DNA from: Flavobacteriaceae bacterium PS02334
GTDB taxonomy: Bacteria > Bacteroidota > Bacteroidia > Flavobacteriales > Flavobacteriaceae
NCBI GenBank assembly: GCA_029959295.1
Contig: JASCOH010000001.1
Coordinates: 620,001 to 684,000, forward strand
DNA: 64,000 bases
Direction of reading: 5' to 3'
The notes beneath the pieces were generated by a model that did no database searches, was not told the origin of the DNA, and saw nothing but the letters and a program-made list of their open reading frames with translations. Position numbers and translations under genes: made by a program. Position 1 is the first letter of the stretch; every line of letters begins with the position of its first letter. This document shows positions 18,521-27,908 of this stretch, one piece after another.

Positions 18521-19333
18521 ATGAGCTTCACAAAAACCACAGAACAGTCTTCAAAATACGAACATTTAGAAAAAATGTCAGTTGCTGATTTATTGCAAAA
18601 CATTAACAATGAAGATAAAACTGTTCCTCTTGCCGTAGAAAAAGCGTTGCCACAAATCGAAAAATTAGTGGAAAAAGTAGTCGAAAAGATGAAAAACGGC
18701 GGAAGATTATTTTACATCGGCGCCGGAACTTCAGGAAGATTGGGAATTGTGGACGCTTCAGAATGCCCGCCGACTTTTGGCGTTCCGTTTGACTTAGTGA
18801 TCGGAATTATTGCTGGAGGCGATACTGCAATCCGCAAAGCCGTGGAATTTGCCGAAGACGACAAAGACCAAGCTTGGAAGGATTTGCAAGAATGGAATAT
18901 CAATAAAAATGACGTCGTTATCGGAATCGCTGCTTCAGGAACAACTCCGTATGTAATCGGAGGTTTGCAGAAATGCAACGAAAATAATATTATGACCGGA
19001 AGCATTTCCTGCAATGCCGAAAGTCCGTTATCAAAAACTGCAAATTTGCCTATTGACGTGGTTGTCGGACCAGAATTTGTGACGGGAAGTTCAAGAATGA
19101 AAGCCGGAACTGCACAGAAATTAGTTTTGAATATGATTTCAACTTCCACGATGATACAGCTCGGAAAAGTGAAAGGAAATAAGATGGTTGACATGCAATT
19201 GAGCAATCACAAGCTTGTGGACAGAGCTGTCAGAATGATTATGGATGAACTTTCTATTTCTGAAAACGAGGCAAAATCATTGCTTGAAAAGCATAAAAAT
19301 GTTAGAAATTCCATCGAGAATTATAAAAAATAA
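18521..19333 (+). CDS. murQ: N-acetylmuramic acid 6-phosphate etherase
   Basis: Cytosolic lyase that splits the lactyl ether of MurNAc-6-phosphate during cell-wall recycling. The 270 residues hold the SIS-domain signature GAGTSGRLGIVDASECPPTF (about 68-87) with the catalytic Glu of the SECPPTFG segment, VGPEFVTGSSRMKAGTAQK, and a short C-terminal helical region. It is a little shorter than the usual 300 residues, because the C-terminal domain is reduced. No amgK or nagZ is nearby. DUF6095 follows after 3 bp. Confidence 0.94.
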   Translation: MSFTKTTEQSSKYEHLEKMSVADLLQNINNEDKTVPLAVEKALPQIEKLVEKVVEKMKNGGRLFYIGAGTSGRLGIVDASECPPTFGVPFDLVIGIIAGGDTAIRKAVEFAEDDKDQAWKDLQEWNINKNDVVIGIAASGTTPYVIGGLQKCNENNIMTGSISCNAESPLSKTANLPIDVVVGPEFVTGSSRMKAGTAQKLVLNMISTSTMIQLGKVKGNKMVDMQLSNHKLVDRAVRMIMDELSISENEAKSLLEKHKNVRNSIENYKK

Positions 19334-19336
19334 TCA

Positions 19337-19561
19337 ATGAGCACCGATAGAAAAATACTTCAAAAAGGGATTTTATACTTGTCAATCGCAATGCCGTTGC
19401 TGTTTCTAGGGCCAGTCGTAATCCACAGCGCTTTTAAAAACCGGGAACATCCTTATTACTTTCTAGTTTTAGGATTCGGAATTTTAGCTTGTTTAAGCGC
19501 CATGCTGATGCTATTTTTAGGAATCAGAAAAATAATGAACAGCCTTTTCAAAAAGCGATGA
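19337..19561 (+). CDS. DUF6095 family small membrane protein
   Basis: 74 residues with two membrane helices (LYLSIAMPLLFLGPVVIHSA and YFLVLGFGILACLSAMLMLF) around a short KNREHPYY loop, and a basic C-terminus. This is the DUF6095 pattern; function unknown. It begins 3 bp after murQ, and its stop overlaps the ATG of the pentapeptide gene (ATGA), so it sits within a tight operon. Confidence 0.85.
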   Translation: MSTDRKILQKGILYLSIAMPLLFLGPVVIHSAFKNREHPYYFLVLGFGILACLSAMLMLFLGIRKIMNSLFKKR

Positions 19562-20130
19562 AAGAATCCATTCACATAAGCAAGACTTTTTCAAAAGTGA
19601 TTTACACCGAAGAATCAGTCAAAAATCGGGAATTTGAAAACTGTACTTTTATCGATTGCGACTTATATGGAAGTGATTTTTCGCAGTCGCAATTTTTAGA
19701 TTGTAGCTTTAAAGGTTGCAATCTTTCGATGGTAAAATTAAATTCGACGAGCTTGAAAAATGTTGAATTTGACGAATGCAAATTAATGGGAATTGCCTTT
19801 GAATACTGCGATGATTTTCTTTTTGAAGTAAAGTTTAAAGATTGCGTGTTAGATTTCTGTTCTTTTGCCAACAAGAAAATGATCAAGACAAAATTCATAA
19901 AATGCTCAATGCAAGATGTGAATTTTTCTGGTACAAATTTGACAAAAGCAATTTTTGATGATATAAATTTAAACGGCGCTTTGTTTGACAAGACCAATTT
20001 ATCAGAAGCCGACTTATCAAAAGCCTATAATTTTTCAATTGATCCAGAATTAAATTCGTGTAAAAAAGCCAAGTTTTCTCTGAAAGATGCTGGCGGTTTA
20101 CTAGAAAAATACAATCTAAAATTAGTTTAA
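19558..20130 (+). CDS. Pentapeptide-repeat protein
   Basis: 190 residues from the ATG at 19558, which overlaps the previous stop by 4 nt; a longer upstream frame would run inside DUF6095 and is not likely. A(D/N)LXX-type repeats fill most of it (CTFIDCDLYGSDFSQSQF, DVNFSGTNLTKAIFDDINL, FDKTNLSEADLSKA), predicting a right-handed quadrilateral beta-helix. Some members mimic DNA and protect gyrase (Qnr, MfpA). This may simply be a structural protein; the topoisomerase genes 1 kb away make the Qnr comparison worth noting but prove nothing. Confidence 0.85.
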   Translation: MKESIHISKTFSKVIYTEESVKNREFENCTFIDCDLYGSDFSQSQFLDCSFKGCNLSMVKLNSTSLKNVEFDECKLMGIAFEYCDDFLFEVKFKDCVLDFCSFANKKMIKTKFIKCSMQDVNFSGTNLTKAIFDDINLNGALFDKTNLSEADLSKAYNFSIDPELNSCKKAKFSLKDAGGLLEKYNLKLV

Positions 20131-20131
20131 T

Positions 20132-20707
20132 ATGGAAGCAAATTCTCAATTTTTAGAAAGTGCTAAAAAGCAGTTTTTGTATTACAAAACACTTGGCGAA
20201 AAAGCGATTAGTCAGTTAGAAGACGAACAGCTTTTTATATCTTTAAATCAAGATACGAACAGCATTGCGCAAATTGTGAAACATTTGTCGGGAAATATGC
20301 TGTCGCGATGGACAGATTTTTTGACTTCGGATGGAGAAAAAGAATGGCGCAATCGTGATGATGAATTTGTGGACACTTATCAATCAAAAGAAGAATTGCT
20401 TGAAAGCTGGAACAAAGGGTGGGATTGCCTTTTTGAGGCTATAAATCCTTTAAAGCCAGAACAACTTTCTGATATTATTTACATTAGAAATGAGGGCCAT
20501 TCGGTTGTGGAAGCGATTAACAGGCAGTTGGCGCATTATCCTTATCATATTGGGCAGCTAGTTTTTTATGCAAAATTGCTGAAGAAAACAGAATGGGAAA
20601 GCCTTTCGATTCCGAAGAATAAGTCGGGAGATTATAATTCTGAAAAGTTTTCGAGGGAAAAAAGCATTCGGAATTTTACGGATGATGAATTGGATAAACT
20701 AAAATAA
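20132..20707 (+). CDS. DUF1572 (DinB-like) protein
   Basis: 191-residue four-helix-bundle protein of the DinB/YfiT superfamily. Putative metal histidines lie in IVKHLSGNML (about 50) and in RQLAHYPYHIGQLVFYAKLL (two to three His near 132-137), the usual three-His layout. Members are divalent-metal proteins, some thiol transferases; the substrate here is unknown. It begins 1 bp after the pentapeptide gene stop. Confidence 0.87.
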   Translation: MEANSQFLESAKKQFLYYKTLGEKAISQLEDEQLFISLNQDTNSIAQIVKHLSGNMLSRWTDFLTSDGEKEWRNRDDEFVDTYQSKEELLESWNKGWDCLFEAINPLKPEQLSDIIYIRNEGHSVVEAINRQLAHYPYHIGQLVFYAKLLKKTEWESLSIPKNKSGDYNSEKFSREKSIRNFTDDELDKLK

Positions 20708-20741
20708 TTGGGGAATCGGGAAATACCTTCAAAAATAAATT

Positions 20742-21116
20742 ATGAAAAAAATAATACTTATCGCAATTTTAGCACTGACAGCAACGTCTTGCTATAATGT
20801 AGAACGCAATTGCAAGGATTTTAAAACAGGCGAATTTCAGTTTGAATATGAAGTTGATGGCGTAAAAAAAACATCTAATTTTGTAAGAAATGATACTTTG
20901 GAAGTTGGTACATTTGAAGGGAAAGAATACAGTTCGACAGTGCGCTGGGTGAACGATTGCGAGTATATTTTACAGCGAATTAATCCAAAAAACATGGCAG
21001 AAAGCAAAGCGATTCAGATGAATATTCTTTCTACAACTGACAATTCTTACACTTTTGAGTTTTCAAATATTGGAGACTCTAAGAAGCAAAAGGGAACTGT
21101 TATAAAAATTAAATAA
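20742..21116 (+). CDS. Small lipoprotein, DNA-gyrase-adjacent, unknown function
   Basis: 124 residues; lipobox ATSC in MKKIILIAILALTATSCYNV gives lipidated Cys17. The mature part is a compact beta-rich domain (FKTGEFQFEYEVDGVKKTS, TVRWVNDCEYILQRINPKN) with two further Cys. Proteins of this shape are common in Flavobacteriia, but I know no function. It ends the plus-strand run and shares a terminator with parC. Confidence 0.78.
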   Translation: MKKIILIAILALTATSCYNVERNCKDFKTGEFQFEYEVDGVKKTSNFVRNDTLEVGTFEGKEYSSTVRWVNDCEYILQRINPKNMAESKAIQMNILSTTDNSYTFEFSNIGDSKKQKGTVIKIK

Positions 21117-21122
21117 TAGATT

Positions 21123-21161
21123 AAAAAGAAAGGCTTTCCGAATTGGAAAGCCTTTCTTTTT
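21123..21161. terminator. Bidirectional intrinsic terminator
   Basis: 17-bp arms (AAAAAGAAAGGCTTTCC and its complement) around a 5-nt GAATT loop, between convergent genes. Confidence 0.9.
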
Positions 21162-23811
21162 AATCTAAACTTAAAGTTATTTGCCCATCATCGTCTAATT
21201 GGACATCACCAGAAATCTCTTCATCGTTTACTTCAATTTCCTCCGGAATTTCTTCAACTGGAGGTTCGTAAGGCAACGGTTCTAAATGATTCACTTGTTT
21301 TAATTTGTCACCTGTCAATTGATTTCCGATAGCTTTTATACCTTTTACAGCAATAAAACTCTCTAAATCAACGATTTGGTTTTCTTTTTGTATTCCTTTT
21401 ACTTTGGCAAAAATTACTTCAGCAACCGGACGATAATCTGTGGAAACAATTTCGAGTTGTGATTTTGGATGTTCCGTTATGAAAATCTCTTCTTTATTTT
21501 CGTTTTCAATTAAGAAACGCTTGATAAAATATTTTTCTTTTTCTCCATCATAATAAATCGCAGAAACTGGTTTTTTCGGAATCCATTTTTCTAAAACCAC
21601 CATATCTTCATCAAAATGCGTTGTCAATTCAGGAATAATTGTTTTTAATTTTCCAGATTGATTGATGATTAAAAGTCGGTCATTTGGACGGAATTCGCCA
21701 AGCAACTCGCCTCTTCCATCGACATTTAATTTTTGAACAGTATCGTCAAACCAAATTCTTCTTGGTTTTAATGTCGAGATTCCTTTTTCCTTTAATTCGA
21801 TTTTCTTGATTGGATATTTGGTAACCAGATTTCCTTTGGAAGCCCTTCCTTTGATGGCCAAATCCGCAAAATCAATATCGAATTTCAGTTTTTTCACCGA
21901 ACCGACTTGGCGCAATAAAATCGTAATCACTTCTGCCTCACCATTCGGATTATGCGAAAAATAAAGTACTTGCGAACCTGGTTTTTCTTGCGAAAGCGCA
22001 TACGCTTTGTCTCTGGTAATTCCAGAAACATTAAAACGTTTGATATATGACGGCCCGGATTTTCCATCGCGGTAAATCATATTGTAAATCGTGCGCTTGT
22101 CTTGCTTGTCAAAAATAGCGATGTGAATAATGTCTTTTCCTACGAATTTCTTTTCATCGACTTTGGAAACCATCATAGTTCCGTCACGAAGAAAGACTAT
22201 AACATCATCAATATCAGAACAATCAGTAACATATTCGTCTTTTTTCAAACCCGTTCCTACGAAACCTTCTTCTCTATTTACGTATAATTTCGTATTTCTC
22301 AAAATTACTTTCGTAGCTTCAATATCGTCGAAAATTCTGAGTTCGGTTTGGCGTTCTCGGCCTTTTCCGTATTTCTCTTTTAATTTTGCAAAAAAGGCAA
22401 TCGCAAAGTCGATAATATGCTCTAAATCATATTTTACTTGTTCAATATCGCCTTCTAAAGATTCTATTTTTTCTTGTGCTTTATCAATATCAAATTTTGA
22501 AATTCTCTTGATTCGGATTTCAGTCAAACGTGTAATATCTTCTTCAGTTACGGCACGTTTTAAATGTTGGGTATAAGGTTTTAAGCCTTCGTCAATCGCA
22601 CGAATTACGCCTTCCCAAGTCGATTCTTCCTCAATATCACGGTAGATTCTCTTTTCGATAAAAATACGTTCTAAAGAAAGAAAATGCCACTGTTCTTCTA
22701 ATTCATCTAATTGAATTTCAAGCTCTCTTTTCAATAAATCAACCGTTCTTTCTGTCGAAATTTTCAACATATCAGAAACGCCGATAAATCTAGGCTTATG
22801 GTTTTCAATGATACAACCTAAAGGCGCAACAGAAGTTTCGCAAGCCGTAAACGCAAAAAGCGCATCAATCGTTTTATCTGGAGAAACGCCAGGGAAAAGA
22901 TGGATTAAAATCTCCACTTCCGCAGCAGTATTGTCTTCAATTTTTTTGACCTTGATTTTCCCTTTTTCATTCGCTTTCAGGATACTTTCAATCAAAGTTC
23001 CTGTGTTTGTAGAAAACGGAATTTGGGTAATCACCAATGTCTGCTTGTCCAATTGCGAAATTTTAGCACGAACTCGAACACGACCGCCACGCATTCCGTC
23101 ATTGTAATTGGAAACGTCAGCGATACCAGCAGTTGGAAAATCTGGATATATGGTAAAAGGTTTTCCTTTTAATATTTTTATAGAACTGTCAATCAGCTCG
23201 TTAAAGTTGTGCGGCAAAACCTTCATTGAAAGTCCAACGGCAATTCCTTCGGCACCTTGCGCTAACAAAAGCGGGAATTTTACGGGAAGATTTATCGGCT
23301 CATTACGTCTTCCGTCATAAGAAGCCTGCCAAGCTGTAATTTTTGGCGAAAATAAAATATCGTGACCCAATTTGCTGATTCGTGCTTCAATGTAACGCGA
23401 AGCCGCCGCGCCATCTCCCGTGAGGATATTTCCCCAGTTTCCTTGCATATCGATGATCAAATCTTTCTGCCCGATTTGTACCATAGCATCGCCAATACTC
23501 GCATCTCCGTGTGGGTGATACTGCATTGTGTGGCCTACAATGTTCGCCACTTTGTTGTAACGCCCATCGTCCAACTCTTTCATTGAGTGCATAATCCTAC
23601 GTTGCACCGGCTTGAAACCGTCTTCAATCGCAGGAACGGCGCGCTCCAGAATTACATAAGACGCATAATCCAAAAACCAATCTTTGTACATTCCGGTTAC
23701 CTTAGTAATGGTATCCTGGCTGTCGTCGTCTTGGTTATCGTAAAATTGTCCCGTAGATTCGGTGGATTCTTGACCTTCGTCTATTGGCTCTAAATTTTCT
23801 TCTTCGTCCAT
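21160..23811 (-). CDS. parC: DNA topoisomerase IV subunit A
   Basis: DNA-cleaving subunit of the ATP-dependent type IIA topoisomerase that decatenates daughter chromosomes. Of 883 residues: WHD/tower core with the QRR-type motif KPVQRRIMHSM (about 67-77), catalytic Tyr140 in AAASRYIEARIS, a coiled coil near 440-480, and a C-terminal beta-pinwheel. The acidic tail (PVEEIPEEIEVNDEE) is typical. It lies 37 bp downstream of parE. A gyrase-box-like motif in the C-terminal domain was not seen, so ParC is preferred over GyrA. Confidence 0.92.
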   Translation of the reverse strand: MDEEENLEPIDEGQESTESTGQFYDNQDDDSQDTITKVTGMYKDWFLDYASYVILERAVPAIEDGFKPVQRRIMHSMKELDDGRYNKVANIVGHTMQYHPHGDASIGDAMVQIGQKDLIIDMQGNWGNILTGDGAAASRYIEARISKLGHDILFSPKITAWQASYDGRRNEPINLPVKFPLLLAQGAEGIAVGLSMKVLPHNFNELIDSSIKILKGKPFTIYPDFPTAGIADVSNYNDGMRGGRVRVRAKISQLDKQTLVITQIPFSTNTGTLIESILKANEKGKIKVKKIEDNTAAEVEILIHLFPGVSPDKTIDALFAFTACETSVAPLGCIIENHKPRFIGVSDMLKISTERTVDLLKRELEIQLDELEEQWHFLSLERIFIEKRIYRDIEEESTWEGVIRAIDEGLKPYTQHLKRAVTEEDITRLTEIRIKRISKFDIDKAQEKIESLEGDIEQVKYDLEHIIDFAIAFFAKLKEKYGKGRERQTELRIFDDIEATKVILRNTKLYVNREEGFVGTGLKKDEYVTDCSDIDDVIVFLRDGTMMVSKVDEKKFVGKDIIHIAIFDKQDKRTIYNMIYRDGKSGPSYIKRFNVSGITRDKAYALSQEKPGSQVLYFSHNPNGEAEVITILLRQVGSVKKLKFDIDFADLAIKGRASKGNLVTKYPIKKIELKEKGISTLKPRRIWFDDTVQKLNVDGRGELLGEFRPNDRLLIINQSGKLKTIIPELTTHFDEDMVVLEKWIPKKPVSAIYYDGEKEKYFIKRFLIENENKEEIFITEHPKSQLEIVSTDYRPVAEVIFAKVKGIQKENQIVDLESFIAVKGIKAIGNQLTGDKLKQVNHLEPLPYEPPVEEIPEEIEVNDEEISGDVQLDDDGQITLSLD

Positions 23812-23848
23812 TTATTAAGTTAGTTCCTTAAACTATTTCAATTCTAAA

Positions 23849-25702
23849 TTACTTCTCCACAACATCCAATTCAACCTTCAAATTATTGATGATAAACTTC
23901 TGTCTATCAGGCGTATTTTTTCCCATATAAAACGACAAAAGCTGTTCAATGGAAGTTAATTTGTCTAGCATAACTGGCTCCAAACGAATGTCTTCTCCGA
24001 TAAAATGCTTGAACTCATCTGGAGAAATTTCTCCCAAACCTTTAAATCGCGTGATTTCTGGTTTTGGTTTTAATTTTTCAATTGCATTGACACGTTCTTC
24101 CTCTGAATAGCAGTAAATCGTTTCCTTTCTATTTCTTATCCTAAACAACGGAGTTTGAAGAATGTACAAATGTCCTTCCTTAATTAGTTCTGGAAAAAAT
24201 TGCAGGAAGAATGTGATTAACAACAATCGAATGTGCATTCCATCGACGTCGGCATCAGTTGCAATTACGATATTGTTGTAACGCAAATCGCCCATATCCT
24301 CCTCGATATTCAATGCCGCTTGAAGTAAGTTGAATTCTTCGTTTTCATAAACAATTTTTTTGCTCATTCCATACGAATTCAAAGGCTTTCCACGTAAACT
24401 GAAAACACCTTGGGTATTTACGTCACGTGATTTTGTGATGGAACCCGAAGCAGAATCTCCTTCGGTAATAAAAAGCGTACTTTCTAAATATCTTGGGTTC
24501 TTTATATCGGTCAAATGCACTCGGCAATCACGCAATTTTTTATTGTGAAGATTGGCTTTCTTTGCCCTATCTTTTGCTAACTTTCGAATTCCAGAAAGCT
24601 CTTTTCGTTCTCTTTCGGCCTGCAAAATCTTACGCAAAAGCAAATCTGCCGTTTCGGGATTTTTATGTAGAAAATTATCTAATTTATTTTTTACGAAGTC
24701 ATTGACAAAAGTTCGAACGGAAGGCAAATCCGGACCCATATCTGTCGAACCCAATTTAGTCTTCGTCTGCGATTCAAAAACCGGTTCCATTACTTTCACA
24801 GAAACAGCACTAACAATGGATTTACGAATATCCGAAGGTTCAAAACCTTTGTTATAAAACTCACGAATCGTTTTCACAACTGCTTCACGGAAAGCAACCA
24901 AATGCGTTCCTCCTTGCGTTGTGTTTTGACCATTCACAAACGAGTGATATTCCTCAGAATATTGCGATTTGCTGTGCGTCAAGGCTACTTCAATATCCTC
25001 GCCAAGAAGGTGAATAATTGGATAAACCATATCATCTTCTGCAATGTTTTCTTCCAACAAATCTTTCAATCCGTTTTCAGAAAAATATTTTTCGCCGTTA
25101 TAAATTATGGTCAAGCCCGTGTTCAGGTAGCAATAATTTTTCAGCATTTTAACCACATATTCATTCCTGAATTTGTAGTTTTTAAAAATCGCTTCGTCTG
25201 GAATAAACGTTACTTTCGTTCCTTTTCGCTTCGTAGTATCGATTACATCTTCCTCTAAAACCAAATTTCCAGCCGAAAATTCCGCTGCTTTTTGCTTTTC
25301 GTCACGAACAGATTCTACTCTGAAATAGTTCGACAAAGCGTTCACAGCCTTGGTTCCGACACCATTTAAACCTACCGATTTCTTAAACGCAAGAGAGTCA
25401 TATTTTCCACCCGTATTCATTTTTGAAACCACATCAACTACTTTTCCAAGCGGAATTCCACGTCCATAATCCCTTACGGCAACCGTTTTATCCTTGATGC
25501 TCACTTCGATAGTTTTTCCGGCACCCATAACGAATTCATCGATACAGTTGTCCAAAACCTCTTTTAATAAAATATAAATACCATCATCTGGCGAAGAACC
25601 GTCACCCAATTTCCCGATATACATCCCTGGACGCATCCTGATGTGCTCTTTCCAGTCGAGGGAACGGATATTGTCTTCGGTATACTGATTTTGTTCTGAC
25701 AT
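23849..25702 (-). CDS. parE: DNA topoisomerase IV subunit B
   Basis: ATPase subunit of topoisomerase IV, 617 residues. The GHKL ATP site shows [29 protein letters not shown] and [17 protein letters not shown]. The TOPRIM domain shows [12 protein letters not shown] and [12 protein letters not shown]. The lack of a long insert in the TOPRIM region and its co-directional position before parC support ParE rather than GyrB. The two genes form an operon (37 bp gap). Confidence 0.93.
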   Translation of the reverse strand: MSEQNQYTEDNIRSLDWKEHIRMRPGMYIGKLGDGSSPDDGIYILLKEVLDNCIDEFVMGAGKTIEVSIKDKTVAVRDYGRGIPLGKVVDVVSKMNTGGKYDSLAFKKSVGLNGVGTKAVNALSNYFRVESVRDEKQKAAEFSAGNLVLEEDVIDTTKRKGTKVTFIPDEAIFKNYKFRNEYVVKMLKNYCYLNTGLTIIYNGEKYFSENGLKDLLEENIAEDDMVYPIIHLLGEDIEVALTHSKSQYSEEYHSFVNGQNTTQGGTHLVAFREAVVKTIREFYNKGFEPSDIRKSIVSAVSVKVMEPVFESQTKTKLGSTDMGPDLPSVRTFVNDFVKNKLDNFLHKNPETADLLLRKILQAERERKELSGIRKLAKDRAKKANLHNKKLRDCRVHLTDIKNPRYLESTLFITEGDSASGSITKSRDVNTQGVFSLRGKPLNSYGMSKKIVYENEEFNLLQAALNIEEDMGDLRYNNIVIATDADVDGMHIRLLLITFFLQFFPELIKEGHLYILQTPLFRIRNRKETIYCYSEEERVNAIEKLKPKPEITRFKGLGEISPDEFKHFIGEDIRLEPVMLDKLTSIEQLLSFYMGKNTPDRQKFIINNLKVELDVVEK

Positions 25703-25875
25703 TTTAAAATTATGGATTTGGTGCTAATATACAGTATTCACAAGAAAAAAGAAAGTCTTGAAAAGTAATTTTTTCAAGACTTGTTGACAAAATAATTGAT
25801 GATTTTTGAGTTATGGATTTTGAGTTTTTCTATACAAAAATCGACCACTTTTGCCTATTAACTTTTACCTATTGG

Positions 25876-26883
25876 CTAAATTGAAACAGATTTTGCACGC
25901 GTGATTTTGTACATAGAAACTGCTTTTTGATTTACAAAAATTGTCAAATAATAATCTTTATTTGAAGTAAGATTTACATCAAATTCTGTGATATTTCCAT
26001 TGCGTTTTAAAGTCGCAACTTTTGGTTTATTGTCAGAACTCAACACATAAAAAACTTTGTCATCCTGACCTAAATCTGCAATTTTAAATGAAATGACGCT
26101 CAATTCCTTTGAAGAAATAACACCGCTTTGAGGCTTCAAAAAACGAAAATCAGATTTCACATAATCGCCATAATAAAATGGAAAACCAGCATAATCCTGC
26201 TCCGAAAAATTTCCTAAAATCCACTTTTTATCATCGGGAAAATGATTCAAAACAAAAATTTCAGGTTCTGTAAAAAAATAACTATCATTAAACTTAGGAA
26301 CAAAAATTCGCTTCTGTGGATTTACAACTCCTGCACCCCAAGTCACGTCGACTAATTTCCAATTCCCATTGATTTTTACAGCGTTCCAAGCATGAAGACT
26401 TTGCGTTGGCAATTTCCCAATATCATTGGCGCTTGCTTTTGCATTTCCGGTTACAAAAGCACTTTCCAATCCAGATAAATTGGCTAAATGTTCAAACAGC
26501 AAAGCATAACCTTGGCAAACTGCCAATTTGCTTTTGAATGTTTTATTAATCAAATCTAGTTTGATCTGATTTTGCTTCTCAATTTTCTCAGCTTCTGTTC
26601 TGTAACTATATGCAATTGGTTGCACATTTGAATTCGAAAAATAACTTTTCACGTCATATTTCACATTGAAAGCAATCCATGAATAAATGGCGCGCGCTTT
26701 CTCTTCTTCCTTAGAAAAATCGTGATTAATTTTTGAAGCTAAATCTTCAGCTTTAGAAAATGATTTGGGATAATTGGAAACAATTTCATCCACTTTTGAA
26801 AAATCCTGCGCAAAAGTTGGCAGGGAGAAAAATAGCATCAATAGAAATGCCTTTTTCAAAACACGAACATATATCTCTTTCAT
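25876..26883 (-). CDS. Exported transglutaminase-like protein (paralogue 1)
   Basis: 335 residues: signal peptide (ends near PTFAQ), N-terminal helical region with KARAIYSWIAFNVKYDV, and a transglutaminase/protease-like core. Catalytic triad candidates are Cys in AVCQGYALLFEHLA, His in SLHAWNAVKING and Asp in WKLVDVTWGAG. A beta-rich C-terminal domain follows. Members are usually cysteine proteases or peptidoglycan/protein cross-linkers in the periplasm; the activity here is unknown. Directly upstream is a clear paralogue, so a duplication is likely. Confidence 0.85.
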   Translation of the reverse strand: MKEIYVRVLKKAFLLMLFFSLPTFAQDFSKVDEIVSNYPKSFSKAEDLASKINHDFSKEEEKARAIYSWIAFNVKYDVKSYFSNSNVQPIAYSYRTEAEKIEKQNQIKLDLINKTFKSKLAVCQGYALLFEHLANLSGLESAFVTGNAKASANDIGKLPTQSLHAWNAVKINGNWKLVDVTWGAGVVNPQKRIFVPKFNDSYFFTEPEIFVLNHFPDDKKWILGNFSEQDYAGFPFYYGDYVKSDFRFLKPQSGVISSKELSVISFKIADLGQDDKVFYVLSSDNKPKVATLKRNGNITEFDVNLTSNKDYYLTIFVNQKAVSMYKITRAKSVSI

Positions 26884-26919
26884 GTTGTGAAGATTACCAA
26901 GAATCTTGCCAAAACAAAA

Positions 26920-27870
26920 TTACTCTATTAGATAACTGATCATTATTTTTCGGTTGATGTATATCGACAAATAATCTCCAGATTTTCCATTTAATAATAT
27001 ATTAAAAATGGTTTCCTTATTGTCGTTATTTAAATAAATCAGTTTATTTTCACTACTAAAAACATATTCTGCACGATCATATTCATCAAGATTTTTTATT
27101 TCTAATTTCAAAGATGAATTTTCTTTTATTAAAATTACTCCTTCAGATGGACTAATATGATAGTTTGTTGCAAAATAATCTCTATAATAAATAGGTAATT
27201 TTGCAAAATCCTTAATTGTTTTATTGGTTGAAATCCATTTTTTATTTTGAGGAAAGTGACTAAGCAACAAAACTTCCTCAGCCATAAAAAAGTATGCTTC
27301 GTTAAAATCAGGTTTAAAAGCATTATCTTTTTGGGATATAAATCCAGCCGCCAAAGCGACATCTACATACTTCCATTCATTGTTTATCTTAACTGCATTC
27401 CAAGAATGATCTGCAGCATGAAAAGTAGCTCCCAATTGCGAAAGATCTGATTTCAAATTTCCTATTACAATTTCATTTTTCAATCCTACCAAATCACTCA
27501 GTCTTTCAAATAATATCGAGTAGCCCAAACACATCGCACTATCAGAAGAAAGTGCTTTAGCAATTATATCATCTTTAATTTTTTTTTCTTTTGCGTTTTT
27601 TTCTTCTTTGCTTGTTGAAGTGTAAATAATTTCAAACGAATTATCACCTGAGGAAGTAGCATCATATTTAAAATTAAACGCTAACCATGAAAATATAGCT
27701 CTAGCTTTATTTGAATCATTATCAAAATCGTTTTTTATTAGATCGCTGATTATTACTAAATTTGAGACTTTTGAAGGATATTTTCGAACTATTTCATCTA
27801 CTCCAGCAAAATCACTACTGAAAGAATTTGTAACAAAAAGGCAAAGAAAAAAAAGCAAGAATTTATTCAT
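26920..27870 (-). CDS. Exported transglutaminase-like protein (paralogue 2)
   Basis: 316 residues from the ATG at 27870 (MNKFLLFFLCLFV signal peptide); an upstream in-frame start would add a non-signal-like leader. Shared features with the next gene: NKARAIFSWLAFNFKYDA, Cys in AMCLGYSILFERLSDL, His in ADHSWNAVKINNEWKYVD and YYRDYFATN. The triad is present, although WGAG after the Asp is replaced by ALAAG. It differs enough from its neighbour to be an old duplication. The 36-bp gap to paralogue 1 suggests an operon. Confidence 0.84.
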   Translation of the reverse strand: MNKFLLFFLCLFVTNSFSSDFAGVDEIVRKYPSKVSNLVIISDLIKNDFDNDSNKARAIFSWLAFNFKYDATSSGDNSFEIIYTSTSKEEKNAKEKKIKDDIIAKALSSDSAMCLGYSILFERLSDLVGLKNEIVIGNLKSDLSQLGATFHAADHSWNAVKINNEWKYVDVALAAGFISQKDNAFKPDFNEAYFFMAEEVLLLSHFPQNKKWISTNKTIKDFAKLPIYYRDYFATNYHISPSEGVILIKENSSLKLEIKNLDEYDRAEYVFSSENKLIYLNNDNKETIFNILLNGKSGDYLSIYINRKIMISYLIE

Positions 27871-27908
27871 GACACATGTAAGATTAGTCGCCAAAAGTAG
27901 TGAATAAA

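Noticed and set aside
18712-19206. 164-aa ORF antisense to murQ
   Set aside because: Wholly inside murQ; Pro/Ser-rich composition typical of antisense frames.
22130-22576. 148-aa ORF antisense to parC
   Set aside because: It lies wholly within the strongly supported parC frame, has no recognisable motif, and such long shadows arise from biased codon use in the sense gene.
21160-25702. Naming the type IIA topoisomerase pair gyrA/gyrB
   Set aside because: Adjacent pair with a short TOPRIM subunit and no clear GyrA box favours parC/parE.
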